Assembly: GCF_004684095.1 (NCBI RefSeq)
Contig: NZ_SRII01000005.1
Span: 186,001 to 250,000 of the forward strand
Direction of reading: 5' to 3'
Source: Hymenobacter sp. UV11
GTDB lineage: Bacteria > Bacteroidota > Bacteroidia > Cytophagales > Hymenobacteraceae
Length of the DNA: 64,000 nucleotides
In this document: piece by piece, positions 43,625 through 51,799 of the stretch
How the letters are laid out: each line of letters starts with the position of its first letter
Position numbering within the stretch: position 1 is the first letter of the stretch
The notes under the pieces: model-generated
Databases searched by the model: none
Seen by the model: the letters and a program-made list of their open reading frames with translations, nothing else
Told to the model about the DNA's origin: nothing
Made by a program: the position numbers and the translations under genes

Positions 43625-45220
43625 TTAATTGTTTTTGACGGTGGGATAGACCACGCGCTGCGCGCTCAGGCGGTTGTGCACGGCCGCCACCGTGCTGCGC
43701 GCCGACTCAAAAGCGCCCGCCATCCAAGCGGTGAGGTAGGTGGTGTGCTCGCCGGCGAAATAGACGTTGTGCTCGGGCTTGAGCAGGGCCTGGTAAATGG
43801 TTTGGCGCTCCTCGGGCGAGTACAGCGCCCAGCCGCCCAGGCTGTAAGGCTGCTTGTGCCAGCTCACCGAAAACGACTGCTCAAACTCCTTCGGGTACTG
43901 TGGGTGAATGAGCTGGCCCTTTTGCAGCGCCAGCTGCTCGCGCTGCGCGTAGGTAAGCTCACCCACGCGCTGGGCCTTCTCGTTGAAATTGTAGTAGCCA
44001 ATGAGAATTCCTTTCGGACTCAGGTAGTCGTAGGAGGGGTAGAAAATCTGCGTCAACTCATTATTGGTGTGCGTAATGCCGCCGTAAATCTGCTCATCTT
44101 CCTCCCAGAAGCGGCGCTTGAACTGCAAGCCGATTTTACCGACCTGGATGTAGGGCACGTAATCAATAGCCCGGCTCACATCGGACGAGAAGTTGTGGCT
44201 CAGATTGCTAAGCACTGGCAGCGGCAGGGTGCAGATGCACAGGTCGCCGCCCAGCTCGTGCGTGCCCTGCTGGTCCGTATAAATGACCTTCACGCCGTCG
44301 GGCTGGTTCTGAATGGTCGTCACTTGCGCGCCCAGCTTGAGGCAATCGGCCACGCGGCGCTCCAGCGCCTGCGCAATGCGGTCCATGCCTCCCACGGCCT
44401 GAAACATCGTCATTTGTAGCTCATAGGTGTATTCAGCAACGTTGTAGAAATCGGGGTCGAGCAGGCCCGAGCTCACGATATCGGCCAGGCGGTGCGGGTT
44501 GGTGAGCTTGCCAGCTTGGTTGCCCGCGCCCGGCGCTTCCACGTAGCCGCGCCGCGCCGAGGCCTTGTAGAGCTTATCGATATCGAGGCCACCCTCGGCG
44601 CGCAGGTATTCCAGCACCTTGGCGCCATCTTCGGCCGTGAGGGCGGTATCTACCTGCTGCTGGCTCACGGCTTTAGCCAGCAACTCGTTCATGTAGCCGC
44701 GCATATCGTTGTGGATTTCGCGGGCGCGCACCTTCTTGTTCGACAGCGGCCCCTTGCCCTCGGCAAAGTAGTAGCTGCCTTCGTTCACGTTATTATACAC
44801 CTCCAGCGGCACGCCCAGCTCCTTGCAGTAGTGCATGGTGAGCAGGTGGTGATGCGGAATGCGCGAAGGCCCCGCGTTGAAATACAGCCCTTTGTCAAAG
44901 CCCGCCGTTTGCCGCAGGTTGGTGGTTTCGGCGGTGGTGGCGCCGCCGCGCACGCTCCAGCAACGGCCGCCGCTGCGTTCCCGCGCCTCCAGAATGGTGC
45001 AGCGGTAACCCAGCTTGCGTAGCTCATAGGCCGAGGTGAGGCCCGCCAGCCCGCCCCCCAGAATAACGACGTGCTTACCCTGCCCGCTACCCGGCCGCAA
45101 ATCGAACGCATGGACTGGCGCGGCGGGTAACAGGTTCAGGGCCAGCATAGCCGGATAAGCTCCGGCTCCCAGGGTGGCACTCTTGGCCAGGAAGCCCCGG
45201 CGGGAGATAACGTTTTTCAT
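43625..45220 (-). CDS. Flavin amine oxidase with Tat signal
   Basis: 531 residues. A canonical twin-arginine motif (SRRGFLAKS) is followed by a hydrophobic stretch. The FAD-binding dinucleotide motif is 'HVVILGGGLAGLTSAYELRK', then 'EARERSGGRC'. The C-terminal FAD block is 'VYFAGEHTTYLTAWMAGAFE'. It resembles monoamine and L-amino acid oxidases, making an oxo acid or aldehyde, ammonia and peroxide in the periplasm; the substrate is unknown. The start ATG at 45220 is chosen since it places the RR motif near the N-terminus. First gene of the exported trio. Confidence 0.9.
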   Translation of the reverse strand: MKNVISRRGFLAKSATLGAGAYPAMLALNLLPAAPVHAFDLRPGSGQGKHVVILGGGLAGLTSAYELRKLGYRCTILEARERSGGRCWSVRGGATTAETTNLRQTAGFDKGLYFNAGPSRIPHHHLLTMHYCKELGVPLEVYNNVNEGSYYFAEGKGPLSNKKVRAREIHNDMRGYMNELLAKAVSQQQVDTALTAEDGAKVLEYLRAEGGLDIDKLYKASARRGYVEAPGAGNQAGKLTNPHRLADIVSSGLLDPDFYNVAEYTYELQMTMFQAVGGMDRIAQALERRVADCLKLGAQVTTIQNQPDGVKVIYTDQQGTHELGGDLCICTLPLPVLSNLSHNFSSDVSRAIDYVPYIQVGKIGLQFKRRFWEEDEQIYGGITHTNNELTQIFYPSYDYLSPKGILIGYYNFNEKAQRVGELTYAQREQLALQKGQLIHPQYPKEFEQSFSVSWHKQPYSLGGWALYSPEERQTIYQALLKPEHNVYFAGEHTTYLTAWMAGAFESARSTVAAVHNRLSAQRVVYPTVKNN

Positions 45221-45507
45221 CAAACCAGAATATGACCCCAAAATTTAAGCTTAATTTTTCGTAAAACAAGCACTTTTTGGAATTTTGACTATTCAGACAA
45301 GGGTACTAAGTCGAATTCTTTAGTAAAATTATTCCTTACCCCCCTTTTATTGACAAGGCATTTAATCAGCTTGAGCAGAAGTCATCTACCTGCTTCCAGC
45401 AAATAGTTAAGCTTCCTGGGTGGTTTGCCTTACTTTCTCCGTACCTTTGCGGCCCGAAATCCTACTTCACCAGACGCACGAGTTGCGTCGCACAACCCCC
45501 AAGGTTT
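45221..45507. other. Divergent control region between amine oxidase and rpsP
   Basis: 287 bp, AT-rich near the oxidase side. It contains a TACCTTTG element at 45442-45449 for rpsP. I see no ORF and no clear hairpin. Confidence 0.5.
45442..45449 (+). promoter_or_regulatory. -7 promoter element for the rpsP operon (TACCTTTG)
   Basis: TACCTTTG followed by CGGCCC, 58 bp upstream of the rpsP ATG. It matches the Bacteroidota -7 consensus; the -33 box is not clear. Confidence 0.6.
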
Positions 45508-46062
45508 ATGGCAGTTAAAATCCGCCTCGCCCGCCGTGGCCGCAAAAAGGCCGCGACTTACGACATCGTAGTAGCCGACGCCCGCGCTCCCCGCGATGGC
45601 CGCTTCATCGAGAAGCTCGGTACCTACAATCCCAATACCAACCCCGCCACCATTCAATACGATGGTGACCGCGCTTTTTACTGGGTAATGAATGGCGCAC
45701 AGCCTACCGAAACGGTACGGGCTATGCTCGCTTACCGCGGCGTATTGCTGCGTCGTCACCTGCAGCTTGGCGTTACGAAAGGCGCCCTGACCCAGGACGT
45801 GGCCGACCAGCGCTACCAGGATTGGCTGAGCGAGAAAGACGCTAAAATCGAAGCTAAGAAGACTGGCTTGGTTGACACTAAGGCCGAGACGCGCAAGCAG
45901 CAGCTTGCCGCCGAAACCAAAGTGAAGGAAACCCGCGCTGCTGCCCTGGCGCAGAAGCAGGCTGCCGCCCTGGCCGCCGCTACCCCCGCCGCTCCGGCAG
46001 CTGAGGAAGCTACCGAAGGCTCGACGGAAACCGCCGAAACTTCGGCCGAAGCTGCCGCGTAG
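45508..46062 (+). CDS. rpsP: 30S ribosomal protein bS16 with long Ala/Glu-rich tail
   Basis: 184 residues; E. coli S16 has 82. The first ~85 residues are standard bS16 ('VKIRLARRGRKKAATYDIVV', 'FIEKLGTYNPNTNPA'). The tail adds a Lys/Gln/Ala helix (about 110-155) and an acidic Ala/Glu/Thr end (TEGSTETAETSAEAAA). Extended S16 tails occur in Bacteroidota; their role is not known to me. It heads the rpsP-rimM-trmD-rplS group. Confidence 0.95.
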   Translation: MAVKIRLARRGRKKAATYDIVVADARAPRDGRFIEKLGTYNPNTNPATIQYDGDRAFYWVMNGAQPTETVRAMLAYRGVLLRRHLQLGVTKGALTQDVADQRYQDWLSEKDAKIEAKKTGLVDTKAETRKQQLAAETKVKETRAAALAQKQAAALAAATPAAPAAEEATEGSTETAETSAEAAA

Positions 46063-46102
46063 TTTTCGGGCAATCAGGCTATCTAACGCCTGATTTGGCT
46101 TT

Positions 46103-46215
46103 AAAAAACGTCATGCTGAGCCTGTCGAAGCATCTCTACCGGGTAGTAAACTCAATTACTGAGGTTAGTTACGCGGTAGAGATGCTTCGACAGGTTCAGC
46201 ATGACGTTCTTTTTT
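46103..46215. repeat. Type B inverted repeat between rpsP and rimM
   Basis: Arms 46103-46140 and 46175-46215 (core GTCATGCTGAGCCTGTCGAA) pair with few mismatches, separated by 34 bp. Same family as 54127-54240 and 58701-58807. Within an operon it may form a hairpin that attenuates or protects the message. Confidence 0.88.
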
Positions 46216-46247
46216 AGTTTCCTCTTTAATCATAGCATCCCTACCCC

Positions 46248-46814
46248 ATGACGCTTGACGAATGCTTTGAGCTAGGCTTCATTGTGAAGCCCCACGCGCT
46301 GAAAGGCCAGATGACGGCCCAACTTGATGTGGACAACGCCGCCACCTACGATAAGCTGAAGACGGTGTACTTGGCCCTGGCCACCGCGCCCACCAAGCTC
46401 ACCGCCTACCAGGTGGAGCGTGTGAACCCACAGGTCGGGCAGCGCGTGCTGCTCAAGCTGCGCGGCATCGAGCGCATTGAGGAGGCCGAGCCGCTGCGGG
46501 GCGCCAAGCTGTGGCTGCCGCTGAGCGAGCTGCCGGAGCTGCAGGAGCACCAGTTTTATTTCCACGACGTCATTGGCTTCCAGGTTATTGACGAGAAGGA
46601 AGGCGCGCTGGGCGTGGTGGAGAACTTCTACGAGCTACCGCAGCAAGACGTGTTGGCCATGCGCTACAAAGGCCAGGAGGTGCTCTTGCCGGTGGTTGAT
46701 GAGCTGGTGAGCCACGCCGATATGGAAGCCAAGCAGCTTTTTGTGAACATGCCCGAGGGCTTGCTGGACATCTACCTGAACCCCGGCGCGCACAAAAACC
46801 CAAACGCCGACTAG
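46248..46814 (+). CDS. rimM: Ribosome maturation factor RimM
   Basis: 188 residues. N-terminal RimM barrel ('LGFIVKPHALKGQMTAQLDV') and C-terminal PRC-barrel ('FYFHDVIGFQVIDEKEGALG', 'QDVLAMRYKGQEVLLPVVDE'). It assists 30S head assembly around bS16/uS19. The start ATG follows CTACCCC directly. It is flanked by rpsP and trmD as in most bacteria, although a type B repeat has pushed rpsP away. Confidence 0.94.
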   Translation: MTLDECFELGFIVKPHALKGQMTAQLDVDNAATYDKLKTVYLALATAPTKLTAYQVERVNPQVGQRVLLKLRGIERIEEAEPLRGAKLWLPLSELPELQEHQFYFHDVIGFQVIDEKEGALGVVENFYELPQQDVLAMRYKGQEVLLPVVDELVSHADMEAKQLFVNMPEGLLDIYLNPGAHKNPNAD

Positions 46815-46887
46815 CGCCGGTTCACTACCCTAGCCAGCCCGCGCGGCGGGCGTATCTGTTCCATCCGTTTAATCCGTTAAATCTGCG

Positions 46888-47562
46888 GTGCGTATCGACA
46901 TTCTTACCTGCCAGCCGGCGCTGCTCGAAAGCCCGTTTGCCCATTCCATCGTGAAGCGGGCGCAGGACAAGGGTATAGTTGAAATCTACCTGCACCAGCT
47001 GCGGGATAGGGCCATCAACAAGCACGGCCAGATTGACGATGCCGTGTTTGGCGGCGGGGCGGGCATGGTGCTGCGCGTCGAGCCTATCGCGGCCTGGATT
47101 GACGAGCTGCAAGCGCAGCGGCCTTACGACGCTATCATCTACCTCACGCCCGATGGCGAGACGCTGCGCCAGCCGCTGGCTAACCGGTTGTCGCTGCTGG
47201 GCAACGTTATCGTGCTTTGCGGCCATTACAAGGGGGTAGACCAACGCATTCGCGACCAGTACGTGACGCACGAAATAAGCGTGGGTGACTTTGTGCTGAG
47301 CGGTGGCGAACTGGCCGCCGCAATACTCGTCGATGCCGTGGTGCGGCTGCTGCCCGGCGTGCTAGGCAACGAAGAATCGGCTTTGTCCGACTCGTTTCAG
47401 GATGATTTGCTGGCGCCGCCCGTGTACACCCGTCCCGCCGAATGGCGCGGCCGGGCCGTGCCCGAGATTCTACTTTCGGGCAATACGCCCCTGATTGAGG
47501 AGTGGCGCCACGAGCAGGCACTGGCCCGCACGCAGGCCCGCCGACCCGACTTGCTGGGGTAA
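46888..47562 (+). CDS. trmD: tRNA (guanine-N1)-methyltransferase
   Basis: 224-residue SPOUT methyltransferase making m1G37. Conserved blocks are '[20 protein letters not shown]', '[15 protein letters not shown]' and '[20 protein letters not shown]', which form the trefoil-knot SAM site and the catalytic Asp-containing loop. It begins at a GTG (46888), since the conserved '[12 protein letters not shown]' follows immediately. The 73-bp gap after rimM shows no hairpin. Confidence 0.95.
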   Translation: MRIDILTCQPALLESPFAHSIVKRAQDKGIVEIYLHQLRDRAINKHGQIDDAVFGGGAGMVLRVEPIAAWIDELQAQRPYDAIIYLTPDGETLRQPLANRLSLLGNVIVLCGHYKGVDQRIRDQYVTHEISVGDFVLSGGELAAAILVDAVVRLLPGVLGNEESALSDSFQDDLLAPPVYTRPAEWRGRAVPEILLSGNTPLIEEWRHEQALARTQARRPDLLG

Positions 47563-47570
47563 TAACCCTG

Positions 47571-47672
47571 TAGCACGTCAAGCTGAGCCCCGCGGAGCAT
47601 GACGTGCTACAGGTAAACCACCCTTGGCAGCACGCGAGATGCTTCGATAAGCGCAGCCTGACGTTCTTTTAA
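47571..47672. repeat. Degraded type B repeat with a local hairpin between trmD and rplS
   Basis: The right half (GCGAGATGCTTCGATAAGCG and CCTGACGTTCTTTT) resembles the type B right arm. The left half is replaced by a hairpin, GTAGCACGTCA...TGACGTGCTAC (47580-47611). It looks like a decayed or rearranged family member. Confidence 0.6.
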
Positions 47673-47716
47673 CTTGATTACCACTACCCGCGTTTGCATT
47701 TGCGCGGTTAATTTTC

Positions 47717-47724
47717 TATCTTTG
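47717..47724 (+). promoter_or_regulatory. -7 promoter element for rplS (TATCTTTG)
   Basis: TATCTTTG with a TTTG 20 bp upstream, close to the Bacteroidota TTTG/TAnnTTTG arrangement. It lies 68 bp before rplS, so rplS probably has its own promoter. Confidence 0.65.
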
Positions 47725-47792
47725 CGCTCCGTTTCGCAAAATACCCATCAGCGGGCAGCGGCGCTGTCCACTTTGTAATTCTTTTTTTCGCC

Positions 47793-48173
47793 ATGAGCGT
47801 ACTACTCGACTTTATCAATGCCGAAGGCCAGGAGCGCCGCGCCAGCTTTCCCAAGTTTGCTGCCGGTGACACCATCAACGTGCACGTAAAAATCCGCGAG
47901 GGCAACAAGGAGCGCATTCAGCAGTTCCAAGGCGTGGTTCTCCAGCGTCGCAACCCCAGCAGCAACGGTGAGACCTTCACCGTGCGCAAAATCTCGAACC
48001 AGATAGGCACCGAGCGGATTTTCCCGCTGCTGTCGCCTAACATCGACAAAATCGAAGTAATCCGTCGCGGTAAGGTGCGTCGCGCCCGTCTGTTCTACCT
48101 GCGCGGCCTGTCGGGCAAAGCTGCTCGTATCAAAGAGCGTCGTCGCGAAATCGTGAAGGAAGTAGCTGCATAA
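47793..48173 (+). CDS. rplS: 50S ribosomal protein bL19
   Basis: 126 residues with family blocks '[20 protein letters not shown]', '[14 protein letters not shown]', 'ETFTVRKIS' and '[20 protein letters not shown]', ending in the basic '[20 protein letters not shown]' helix. Full length. It is at the interface with the 30S subunit. A strong terminator follows. Confidence 0.97.
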   Translation: MSVLLDFINAEGQERRASFPKFAAGDTINVHVKIREGNKERIQQFQGVVLQRRNPSSNGETFTVRKISNQIGTERIFPLLSPNIDKIEVIRRGKVRRARLFYLRGLSGKAARIKERRREIVKEVAA

Positions 48174-48194
48174 GCTGCGCTTTCCCAAATAGCT

Positions 48195-48236
48195 TAAAAA
48201 AGCCGGCTTCCCTACGTGGGAAGCCGGCTTTTTTTG
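48195..48236 (+). terminator. Intrinsic terminator after rplS
   Basis: Stem AAAAAAGCCGGCTTCCC / GGGAAGCCGGCTTTTTT with loop TACGT and a T7 tail. A textbook rho-independent terminator. Confidence 0.9.
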
Positions 48237-48581
48237 GTTTAGCTCGGGTTAGGTGGTCACTCAGAGCGGAGGCCAAGTCCGTGTGCAGATTGGCTGGTGC
48301 GGGCTGCCGGCGTTGAGCCGGCTGTTCGCTCGTCGTTCGCGCCGCTCATTCTCGCCGCTCGTTCTCGCAAAGAAAAGAGCGGACAGTTAACTATTAGCAA
48401 CTCTCAACTTACAGTGGTTCCCAGGTCAGGGTACGTGCGCCGGCCCGACGGCGGAGCCGTCTGACCGGTTGCCGGGCGCGCCGTTTGGCCAGTCGTTCAG
48501 TCCTCGTTTCAGCGTCAACCGGTCGGACGGCTTCGCCGTCGGACCGGCGCACGTACCTTGACCTCTGACTTGGGAATTGCA
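48237..48581. other. Repeat-rich intergenic region, no gene seen
   Basis: 345 bp between rplS and the phospholipase-like gene. It holds small direct repeats around 48346-48372 (two copies of a CGCCGCTCNTTCT-like unit), a GCCGGC...GCCGGC hairpin near 48306-48322, and the long inverted repeat at 48423-48564. No ORF has coding character. Confidence 0.6.
48423..48564. repeat. Long nested inverted repeat (49-bp arms)
   Basis: Arms 48423-48471 and 48516-48564 pair over 49 positions with about four mismatches (core GGTACGTGCGCCGG). Each arm has its own inner hairpin, GACGGCGGAGCCGTC or GACGGCGAAGCCGTC. It is next to the 3' end of the minus-strand gene and could terminate it. Confidence 0.85.
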
Positions 48582-49886
48582 CTAGAATTTCCTGGCTTTT
48601 ATCGCTTCAAAGGCTTCTTGCGCTTCCTGCCGCTTTTTGCGGTTTTTAGCAGAGTCTTTCTGCGCGTCTTCGGTGGCCTCGGTGAAGCGGGCGGGCGGCG
48701 CGGATGGCGGTGGGCCGGCGGCGAAGAAAGCCAGGATATTCTGGCGCAGAGCGGGCGTCAGGTGCTCAAACTTATGGTCGCGCAGCTCACGCAGGAGGCG
48801 GGCGTAGGTTTGGTCGGCCAAGATGTAGTCGGTGGGGTGGGTAGGGCGGCCGGTATCGAGGTTGGTGTTGGGCAGGTAGGACGGCGCGGCCGTGGTGTCG
48901 GTGTGCTGGCGTTTTGCGAGGGTGCTGTAGCGCACCAAGGCATCGCGGTAGCTGGCCCGGAACTTGGCCTCGTCGGCGGCACTAGGCACTTTGAAGGCGA
49001 AGGGCTTGAGGGGCCCGACCTTGGGCAGAATGCTGAGGATGCCCGACAGGATGCGCGCACCGAAGCCCGGCCGCTCGTGGTTTTCGCCAAACTCCTCCCG
49101 GTACTCGCGGGAGCTCATGCGGAATACGTAGTCGCGGCGGCGAGCCTTGGGGCTTATTTTACGAATCTCCTTGCGCTTATTGACCCAGGCGGCGCGGGCA
49201 GCGGCTGGCAGCAACTGATTGACAGCCAACCGAAAAGCCCCTACCCCCGCATCCACATTGAATAGCACCTGGCCCAGCTCCAGCCCGTAGGTTTGCAGAA
49301 AGGCACGATCCAGCACCGGTTTGCTTACTCGAAAGCCGATGTACTTGTGATAGTCCTGCGAGCGGTAGCGGCCGGCCGCGATTTGCACCACGTCAAACGA
49401 AAATTCGACCTCGGTATGGTTGATGGGCGCCTGCTCGTAGGTCACGACCGGGCCGTAGGCGGCCTTGCGCTTGGGGTATACGTCGGGCAGGATGAGGTTA
49501 GTCGCCTCGGGGTGGCCCAAGTTGTCGGAGGCGTAGTGAGCCAGCGCGCCCAGGGCGAAGGCATATTCGTTGCGGTTGTGGGCCTGGCGCAGCAGGTTGC
49601 GCACGAAGTCGCCGGCGCGCACGTAGTGCGTGAGGTTGGTAAAGAACTCGGCGCCCAGCGGGTAGTAGCCCATATCCTGGATAATGGCGCCGCCGTAGGC
49701 GTAGCTCTTGGCGTCGTCCTGCTCGGCGGGGGTAGCGCCGGGGTAGCGCTGGCTGAGCAGCGGCAGCAGGGTTTTATCCCAGGTCGAGTCGATAACGGCC
49801 TGGTGAGTGAGCACCGAATAGGCCGCTGCCGGCACAGCCGGCACAAGTAACACGATGACAAGGATGGCCTGGAGGAGAAAGCGCAT
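48582..49886 (-). CDS. Zinc-dependent phospholipase C-like secreted protein
   Basis: 434 residues with a signal peptide (MRFLLQAILVIVLLVPAVPA). The mature start 'YSVLTHQAVIDSTWDKTLLP' and the segment 'YAFALGALAHYASDNLGHPE' (His..Asp..His) match the zinc-dependent phospholipase C/S1-P1 nuclease fold seen in bacterial homologues. The C-terminal ~40 residues are charged (EDAQKDSAKNRKKRQEAQEA). Activity has not been shown for this subfamily as far as I know. The start ATG at 49886 is chosen over 49922, since it opens the signal peptide. Confidence 0.8.
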   Translation of the reverse strand: MRFLLQAILVIVLLVPAVPAAAYSVLTHQAVIDSTWDKTLLPLLSQRYPGATPAEQDDAKSYAYGGAIIQDMGYYPLGAEFFTNLTHYVRAGDFVRNLLRQAHNRNEYAFALGALAHYASDNLGHPEATNLILPDVYPKRKAAYGPVVTYEQAPINHTEVEFSFDVVQIAAGRYRSQDYHKYIGFRVSKPVLDRAFLQTYGLELGQVLFNVDAGVGAFRLAVNQLLPAAARAAWVNKRKEIRKISPKARRRDYVFRMSSREYREEFGENHERPGFGARILSGILSILPKVGPLKPFAFKVPSAADEAKFRASYRDALVRYSTLAKRQHTDTTAAPSYLPNTNLDTGRPTHPTDYILADQTYARLLRELRDHKFEHLTPALRQNILAFFAAGPPPSAPPARFTEATEDAQKDSAKNRKKRQEAQEAFEAIKARKF

Positions 49887-50088
49887 GAAATAAAAAACTC
49901 GGAGATAAAGCTGAGCAGTCAACGGAATAAACGGCGGGCCGTTTGGCTTGGCCGCAACTTATGTGGGCAAGCCAGCCCTTTCCCTACCCCTGCTAAATAG
50001 GCTGGGCGCGACTGCATCAGGCAGTTGGCGCGGCCGAAGGTCGGCAACGATTGCGTAGAAAAACCTGGTGCCGCCGCAGCCTGGCCAG

Positions 50089-50096
50089 TACGTTTG
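50089..50096 (+). promoter_or_regulatory. Candidate -7 element for the pectin-esterase cluster (TACGTTTG)
   Basis: TACGTTTG, 67 bp upstream of the first esterase ATG. The rest of 49887-50163 shows no gene or operator that I recognise. Confidence 0.4.
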
Positions 50097-50163
50097 CCTC
50101 TTCGAGGGGCGGCAGCGAGTATGCGGCGCCCCAGCAGTTACCACCTTCCCCACCCGCTTCCCA

Positions 50164-50949
50164 ATGTTATCCCGACTAGCCGCCGCCGTGGCGGCGCTGA
50201 GTATGGGGGCTCTGCTGGCATTTATGCCCGCCGCCCCCGCCAAGCTCAACGTGTACTTGATTGGTGATTCTACCGTGTCGATAAAGCAGGTGAAAGCCTA
50301 CCCCGAAACGGGCTGGGGAATGCCGTTTACGGCGTTTTTTGACGAAGCGGTAACCGTGGACAACCGGGCGCAGAATGGACGCAGCACCAAATCATTCCTT
50401 GCCGAAAACCGCTGGCAGCCCATAGCCAGCGCTTTGCAGCCCGGCGACTACGTGTTCATTCAGTTTGGGCACAACGACGAGGTGCCGACCAAAAAGACCT
50501 ACACGCCCGAGGCCGAGTTCACGGCCAACCTCAAGCGCTTCGTGGCCGAAACGCGCGCCCACCAAGCCCAGCCCGTGCTGCTGACGCCGGTGGCCCGCCG
50601 CAAATTCGACGCCGCCGGCAAAGTGGAGGAAACCCACGCCGCCTACGCCGAGCTGGTGCGCGCCGTGGCCCGCGAAACTGCTACCCCCCTCATCGACCTC
50701 GACCGCAGCAGCCAGGCGCTGCTTCAGCAGTTTGGCCCGGAAAATTCTAAGCTGCTATTCAACCACTTGGCGCCCGGTGAAAACCCCAACTACCCCGACG
50801 GCCGCGAGGACAACACGCACTTCAACGAATTGGGCGCACGCCGCATGGCCGAGCTGGTGCTGGCCGACATTCGGGCCCTGAAGCTGGGGTTGGCCGACCA
50901 CATTGTGCGGGGCACGGTGAAGGCTACTGTGGATGCACAGGCCCGCTAG
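50164..50949 (+). CDS. Rhamnogalacturonan acetylesterase-like SGNH hydrolase (CE12), copy 1
   Basis: 261 residues with a signal peptide. SGNH blocks: 'VYLIGDSTVS' (catalytic Ser), 'DNRAQNGRSTKSFL' (Gly), 'VFIQFGHNDE' (Asn) and 'EDNTHFNELGARRMAELVL' (Asp-x2-His). It should remove acetyl groups from rhamnogalacturonan or pectin outside the cell (family knowledge). The start ATG at 50164 opens the signal peptide; the longer frame is not used. Its neighbour copy is 31 bp downstream. Confidence 0.88.
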   Translation: MLSRLAAAVAALSMGALLAFMPAAPAKLNVYLIGDSTVSIKQVKAYPETGWGMPFTAFFDEAVTVDNRAQNGRSTKSFLAENRWQPIASALQPGDYVFIQFGHNDEVPTKKTYTPEAEFTANLKRFVAETRAHQAQPVLLTPVARRKFDAAGKVEETHAAYAELVRAVARETATPLIDLDRSSQALLQQFGPENSKLLFNHLAPGENPNYPDGREDNTHFNELGARRMAELVLADIRALKLGLADHIVRGTVKATVDAQAR

Positions 50950-50980
50950 CACCTGGCTATTAGCTTCTTAATTATACTCC

Positions 50981-51799
50981 ATGGTATTTTCTCTGCTGAC
51001 CAAAGCCCTGCCGCTAGCCCTGCTGGGCTGGTTGGCCGCGGTGCCCCCTACCCCCCCGCACAAGACCAAGGTTTACCTCATCGGTGACTCGACAATGGCG
51101 CGGAAGATTCCGGCGACGTTCCCGGAAACGGGTTGGGGAATGCCGCTGGTAACGTTTTTTGACTCGACGGTAGTCGTGGATAACCGGGCGCAGAATGGGC
51201 GCAGCACCCGGACGTTTTTGGCTGAGAATCGCTGGCAACCGGTGGTGCAGGCCTTGCAGCCCGGCGACTACGTGTTCATTCAGTTTGGGCATAATGACGA
51301 GTCGGTGGCTAACCCAGAGCGTTATGCTTCGCCCGAGGACTACCGCATAAACCTCGTCAAATTCGTGACTGAGACGCGCGGCAAGAAGGGAATTCCGGTG
51401 CTGCTGACGCCGGTTTCGCGCCGGTATTTTGACCAGGACGGGCGCATCAAGGAAACGCACGTGGCGTACTCGGCCACCACGCGGGCAGTGGCAAAGGCGA
51501 GCAACGTGCTGCTGGTAGACATGGACGAGCTGAGCCGCACGCTGCTGCAAAAGCTGGGCGACGAGAAATCAAAGCTCCTTTTTATGCAGCTCGCGCCTGG
51601 CGACCACCCCAACTACCCGCTGGGCCGCAACGACAACACGCACTTCAACGAGCTGGGCGCCCGCCTGATGGCGCAGCTGGTCATCCACAACCTACAAGCC
51701 CAACACGTAGCGCTGGTTGAAGAACATCTGGCTAAACCATTGCCTAAGAACGCCGTAGCCACGCCCACCGGCGCTGCGGCCCAACCCACTACCCCCTGA
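50981..51799 (+). CDS. Rhamnogalacturonan acetylesterase-like SGNH hydrolase (CE12), copy 2
   Basis: 272 residues. Same layout as copy 1, with 'VYLIGDSTMARKI', 'DNRAQNGRSTRTFLAENRWQ', 'VFIQFGHNDE' and 'NDNTHFNELGARLMAQLVI'. It is clearly a tandem paralogue, with a longer Pro/Ala tail. A short hydrophobic N-terminus serves as signal peptide. The stop and the pectinesterase start overlap (TGATG), so the two are translationally coupled. Confidence 0.88.
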   Translation: MVFSLLTKALPLALLGWLAAVPPTPPHKTKVYLIGDSTMARKIPATFPETGWGMPLVTFFDSTVVVDNRAQNGRSTRTFLAENRWQPVVQALQPGDYVFIQFGHNDESVANPERYASPEDYRINLVKFVTETRGKKGIPVLLTPVSRRYFDQDGRIKETHVAYSATTRAVAKASNVLLVDMDELSRTLLQKLGDEKSKLLFMQLAPGDHPNYPLGRNDNTHFNELGARLMAQLVIHNLQAQHVALVEEHLAKPLPKNAVATPTGAAAQPTTP

